Part shown: positions 61,511 to 64,000 of the stretch, in pieces
How the letters are laid out: each line of letters begins with the position of its first letter
How positions within the stretch are numbered: the stretch's first letter is position 1
Assembly: GCA_963795795.1 (NCBI GenBank)
Contig: CAWCJS010000006.1
Span: forward strand, 334,581 to 398,580
Source: Palsa-504 sp963795795
Lineage (GTDB): Bacteria > Actinomycetota > Actinomycetes > Streptosporangiales > Streptosporangiaceae
Length of the DNA stretch: 64,000 bases
Reading direction: 5' to 3'
Notes under the pieces: model-generated
What the model was told of the DNA's origin: nothing
The model's input: only the letters and a program-made list of their open reading frames with translations
Database searches by the model: none
Translations under genes and position numbers: made by a program

Positions 61511-63470
61511 ATGGCCGCAGCCGCGTCGGAACGCGAGGGAACGACCCCGGCGAGCCTGGCCCTGTACCGCAAGTACCGTCCGGCGACGTTCGCCGAGGTG
61601 AAGGGGCAGGACCACGTCACCGGCCCGCTCCGGCAGGCGCTGCGCACCGGGCGGATCAGCCACGCGTACCTGTTCAGCGGGCCGCGCGGGTGCGGCAAGA
61701 CCTCCAGCGCGCGGATTCTCGCCCGCTCGCTGAACTGCATCAAGGGCCCGACACCCGATCCGTGCGGGGTCTGTGACTCCTGCGTCGCGCTGGCCCCCTC
61801 CGGGCCGGGCAGCATCGACGTGATCGAGATCGACGCCGCCTCGCACGGCGGGGTGGACGACGCCAGGGACCTGCGCGAGCGGGCCTTCTACACCCCCGTG
61901 TCGGGCCGCTTCAAGATCTACATCATCGACGAGGCGCACATGGTCACCCAGCAGGGCTTCAACGCGCTGCTGAAGCTGGTCGAGGAGCCGCCGTCGCACC
62001 TGAAGTTCATCTTCGCGACCACCGAGCCGGAGAAGGTCATCCCGACGATCCGGTCCCGCACCCACCACTACCCGTTCCGCCTGGTCCCCCCGTCCGTGCT
62101 GCGGGAACTGATGCAGGACATCGTGCGCAAGGAAGGCGTCGCCGTCGAGGACAGCGTGCTGCCGCTGGTGGTGCGCGGCGGCGCGGGTTCCGTCAGGGAC
62201 TCGCTGTCCATCCTCGACCAGCTGCTGGCGGGCAGCGATGAGTGCGGGCTGACCTACGACAAGGCCGTGGCGCTGCTCGGTTATACCGACGCCAGCCTGC
62301 TGGACGAGATCACCGACGCGTTCGCGGCCGGGGACGGCGCGGCGGTGTTCCGGGTGGTGAACCGGGTGATCGAGGGCGGGCACGAGCCGCGCAGGTTCGC
62401 GGCCGACCTGCTGGACCGGTTCCGCGACCTGATCGTCTTGGCCGCCGTGCCGGACGCCGCGGAGACCGGCCTGCTCGACCTGCCACAGGACCGCGCCGAC
62501 CTGATGGCCGCCCAGGCGGGCCAGTTCGGCCAGGCGGGGCTGACCCGGGCAGCCGAGATCATCAGCACGGGCCTGGACGAGATGCGCGGCGCCACCTCGC
62601 CCCGGCTGCTGCTGGAGCTGCTGTGCGCGCAGGTGCTGCTGCCCGCCGCCGCCACCGACGAGAAATCACTGCTCGCCCGCCTGGAGCGGCTGGAGCGCGC
62701 AGACCGGGCGCCGGCGCCGCGGCCGCAGGTGCCTACCTCCCCGCCGCACTCCGGTAAAGACGATGAGGCCGAACGACGGTTGGCTGCCCCACCCGCGCCG
62801 CGGCAGGTCCCCGAACCTGCGCGCCCGCCGGCTCCGGAGCGTCCGGCACCTGCTCCAGAGCGTCCGGCACCCGCGGCGGAGCGCCCCGCCGCGGAGCGCC
62901 GACGCGTCGGCCGCGACCGAGACGACCCGGGCTCCGGCGGCCCCCGCGGCCGCGCCCGGCGCTGTTCCGGCTGGCGCTGCGCCCGGCGCGAGCCCGGCCG
63001 ACGTGCTGCGGAAGAACTGGGACGCGGTGCTGGAATCGGTCAAGCGCGAGCGCCGGGTGGCCTGGATCCTGCTCAGCGACACCAGCGTGGTCTCGGTCGA
63101 GGGCGCGGTCCTGACCCTGCGGTTCGCCAAGGAAGGGGACCTGAAGCGTTTCAGCACCAGTGACTACGACGCCGACCTCAAGCGCGTGCTGAGCACCGGA
63201 TTCGGGCTGAACGTCATGGTCAGGGGGGTGGTCGGCGATACAGACGCGGCATCGGGCTCGCCCGGCCGTCATCTGGCGGCCGCGCCGGCCTTCGTCGCGC
63301 CGCGCGATGAGCCGCCGGACGACGAACCGCCGGACGAGATGATGGCCGACGACCTGCCGCCCGATGAGTTCCGGTCAGGCGGGGCCGCGTCCGGGCCGGC
63401 GGAACTTACCGGGATGGACCTGATCCAGCGTGAGCTGGGCGGCCAGGTGATCAGCGAGATCGAGGACTGA
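61511..63470 (+). CDS. dnaX: DNA polymerase III subunits gamma/tau (DnaX), frameshifted in this sequence
   Basis: Clamp-loader ATPase, about 652 aa after correction. RKYRPATFAEVKGQDHV, Walker A FSGPRGCGKTSSARI, zinc cysteines CIKGPTPDPCGVCDSC, Walker B YIIDEAHMV, ATTEPEKVIPTIRSR and the SRD-type GAGSVRDSLSILDQLL are intact. In the Pro/Ala/Glu-rich linker near 62897 the frame shifts by one base; the tau end resumes ADASAATETTRAPAA, then SPADVLRKNWDAVLESVK and an acidic tail. Length is 3n+1. No A-rich slippery heptamer is present, so an assembly indel is the simplest explanation. Confidence 0.93.
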
Positions 63471-63533
63471 GCCGCGAGCCTGATTGGGCTTAATCAGGTC
63501 GGGCTGGTCGTAGGCTCTGCGTAGGAGGCCGAT

Positions 63534-64000
63534 GTGGAACCGCAGATAGACATGCAGCAGCTGTTCGCGGCTGCGCAGCAGATGCAGGAACAGCTCATGA
63601 GCGCCCAGCAGGCGCTCGCCGACGCCGAAGTGACGGGGACGGCGGGCGGCGGCCTGGTCAAGGCCGTCGTCAACGGCCAGGGGGAGCTCCTGGACATCAC
63701 CATCGCGGCGGCCGCGGTGGAACCCGGCGACGCGGAGGAGACGGCGCGGACCATCGCCGATCTGGTCCTGGCCGCGGTGCGCGACGCTTACCGGGCCGCT
63801 GAGGCCCTGCAGCAACAGCAGATGGGACCCTTCGCGGCGGCCGTGTCCGGCGCGGGCCTGGGCGGTGGCCTCAACCTGCCCGGTGGCCTCAACCTGCCGA
63901 GCGGGCTCGACCTGTCCGGCCTCGGAATCGGCGCTCCCGGCGAGTACGACGAGGACGACGAGGAGCAATACGGCAACGGCAGCGGCGATGTATCGCTGGA
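63534..64000 (+). CDS. YbaB/EbfC nucleoid-associated protein (partial, runs off the window)
   Basis: GTG start at 63534 after TAGGAGGCC. MQQLFAAAQQMQEQLMSAQQ and VTGTAGGGLVKAVVNGQGEL then DITIAAAAVEPGD and IADLVLAAVRDAYRAAEAL match YbaB, a DNA-binding dimer encoded between dnaX and recR. The usual 110-residue core is followed here by glycine/leucine repeats (GLGGGLNLPGGLNLPSGLDL) and an acidic stretch (EYDEDDEEQYG) still open at base 64000. Confidence 0.92.
   Translation, partial: MEPQIDMQQLFAAAQQMQEQLMSAQQALADAEVTGTAGGGLVKAVVNGQGELLDITIAAAAVEPGDAEETARTIADLVLAAVRDAYRAAEALQQQQMGPFAAAVSGAGLGGGLNLPGGLNLPSGLDLSGLGIGAPGEYDEDDEEQYGNGSGDVSL

Noticed and set aside
1..64000. CRISPR array
   Set aside because: No regularly spaced repeats with unique spacers; repeats found are tandem coding or short direct repeats.

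Overview
The window is a high-GC actinomycete chromosome segment. The evidence for this is the intact order fhaA-fhaB-pstP-rodA-pbpA-pknA-pknB-crgA, the proteasome activator Bpa, an F420-type nitroreductase, CtaG, a DUF5324-like gene next to ppiA, and the ffs-dnaX-ybaB cluster. Gene content fits a filamentous actinomycete (Streptomycetales/Streptosporangiales-like) in the origin-proximal half of the chromosome. That placement is inferred; no 16S gene or oriC is present.

Layout. 1-7.4 kb: the end of etfA, a tightly coupled glgX(treX)-treY-treZ operon making trehalose from glycogen, and a frameshifted lipoprotein gene. 7.6-16.1 kb is accessory: a frameshifted IS605-type tnpB, then a PLP aldolase/deaminase-like gene and a D-arabinono-1,4-lactone oxidase-like gene that diverge around an inserted block (unknown protein, divergent TlyA-like methyltransferase behind a possible attenuator, membrane NACHT NTPase). 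Both flanking genes carry the same unusual palindrome just upstream. 16-22 kb: a HerA/FtsK-like ATPase (frameshifted), a DnaA-box-like cluster, a GT-C glycosyltransferase and a DUF5324-like protein with an 87-bp internal duplication.

22-33 kb is the cell-wall and division signalling core: PpiA, rhomboid protease, CrgA, the PknA/PknB kinases with PstP phosphatase, two FHA proteins, RodA and PbpA, then tRNA-Leu. 33-43 kb holds stress and signalling genes (UspA, PAS-GAF-PAS histidine kinase, RsbW-like kinase, STAS antagonist), an orphan polysaccharide-type ABC ATPase, a GT2 enzyme, PheA, Bpa and a MinD/ParA-like ATPase. 42.5-52 kb: CtaG, an Orc1/Cdc6-like AAA ATPase, a MauE-like and DPBB-like pair next to an ECF sigma factor, an acyl-CoA ligase, and a NIT-type sensor kinase truncated beside tRNA-Ser(GCT). 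52-64 kb: a TetR regulator with three adjacent operators in front of an oxidoreductase, ROK kinase, XRE-cupin/EamA pair, tadA pair, esterase, nitroreductase, ffs, dnaX and the start of ybaB. All four serine tRNA isoacceptors lie between 42.5 and 61.3 kb.

A striking technical feature is that at least seven otherwise well-preserved genes (lipoprotein, tnpB, HerA-like, pknA, esterase, nitroreductase, dnaX) are each broken by exactly one base. Because dnaX is essential and the reading frames resume perfectly, most of these are probably assembly indels rather than real pseudogenes.
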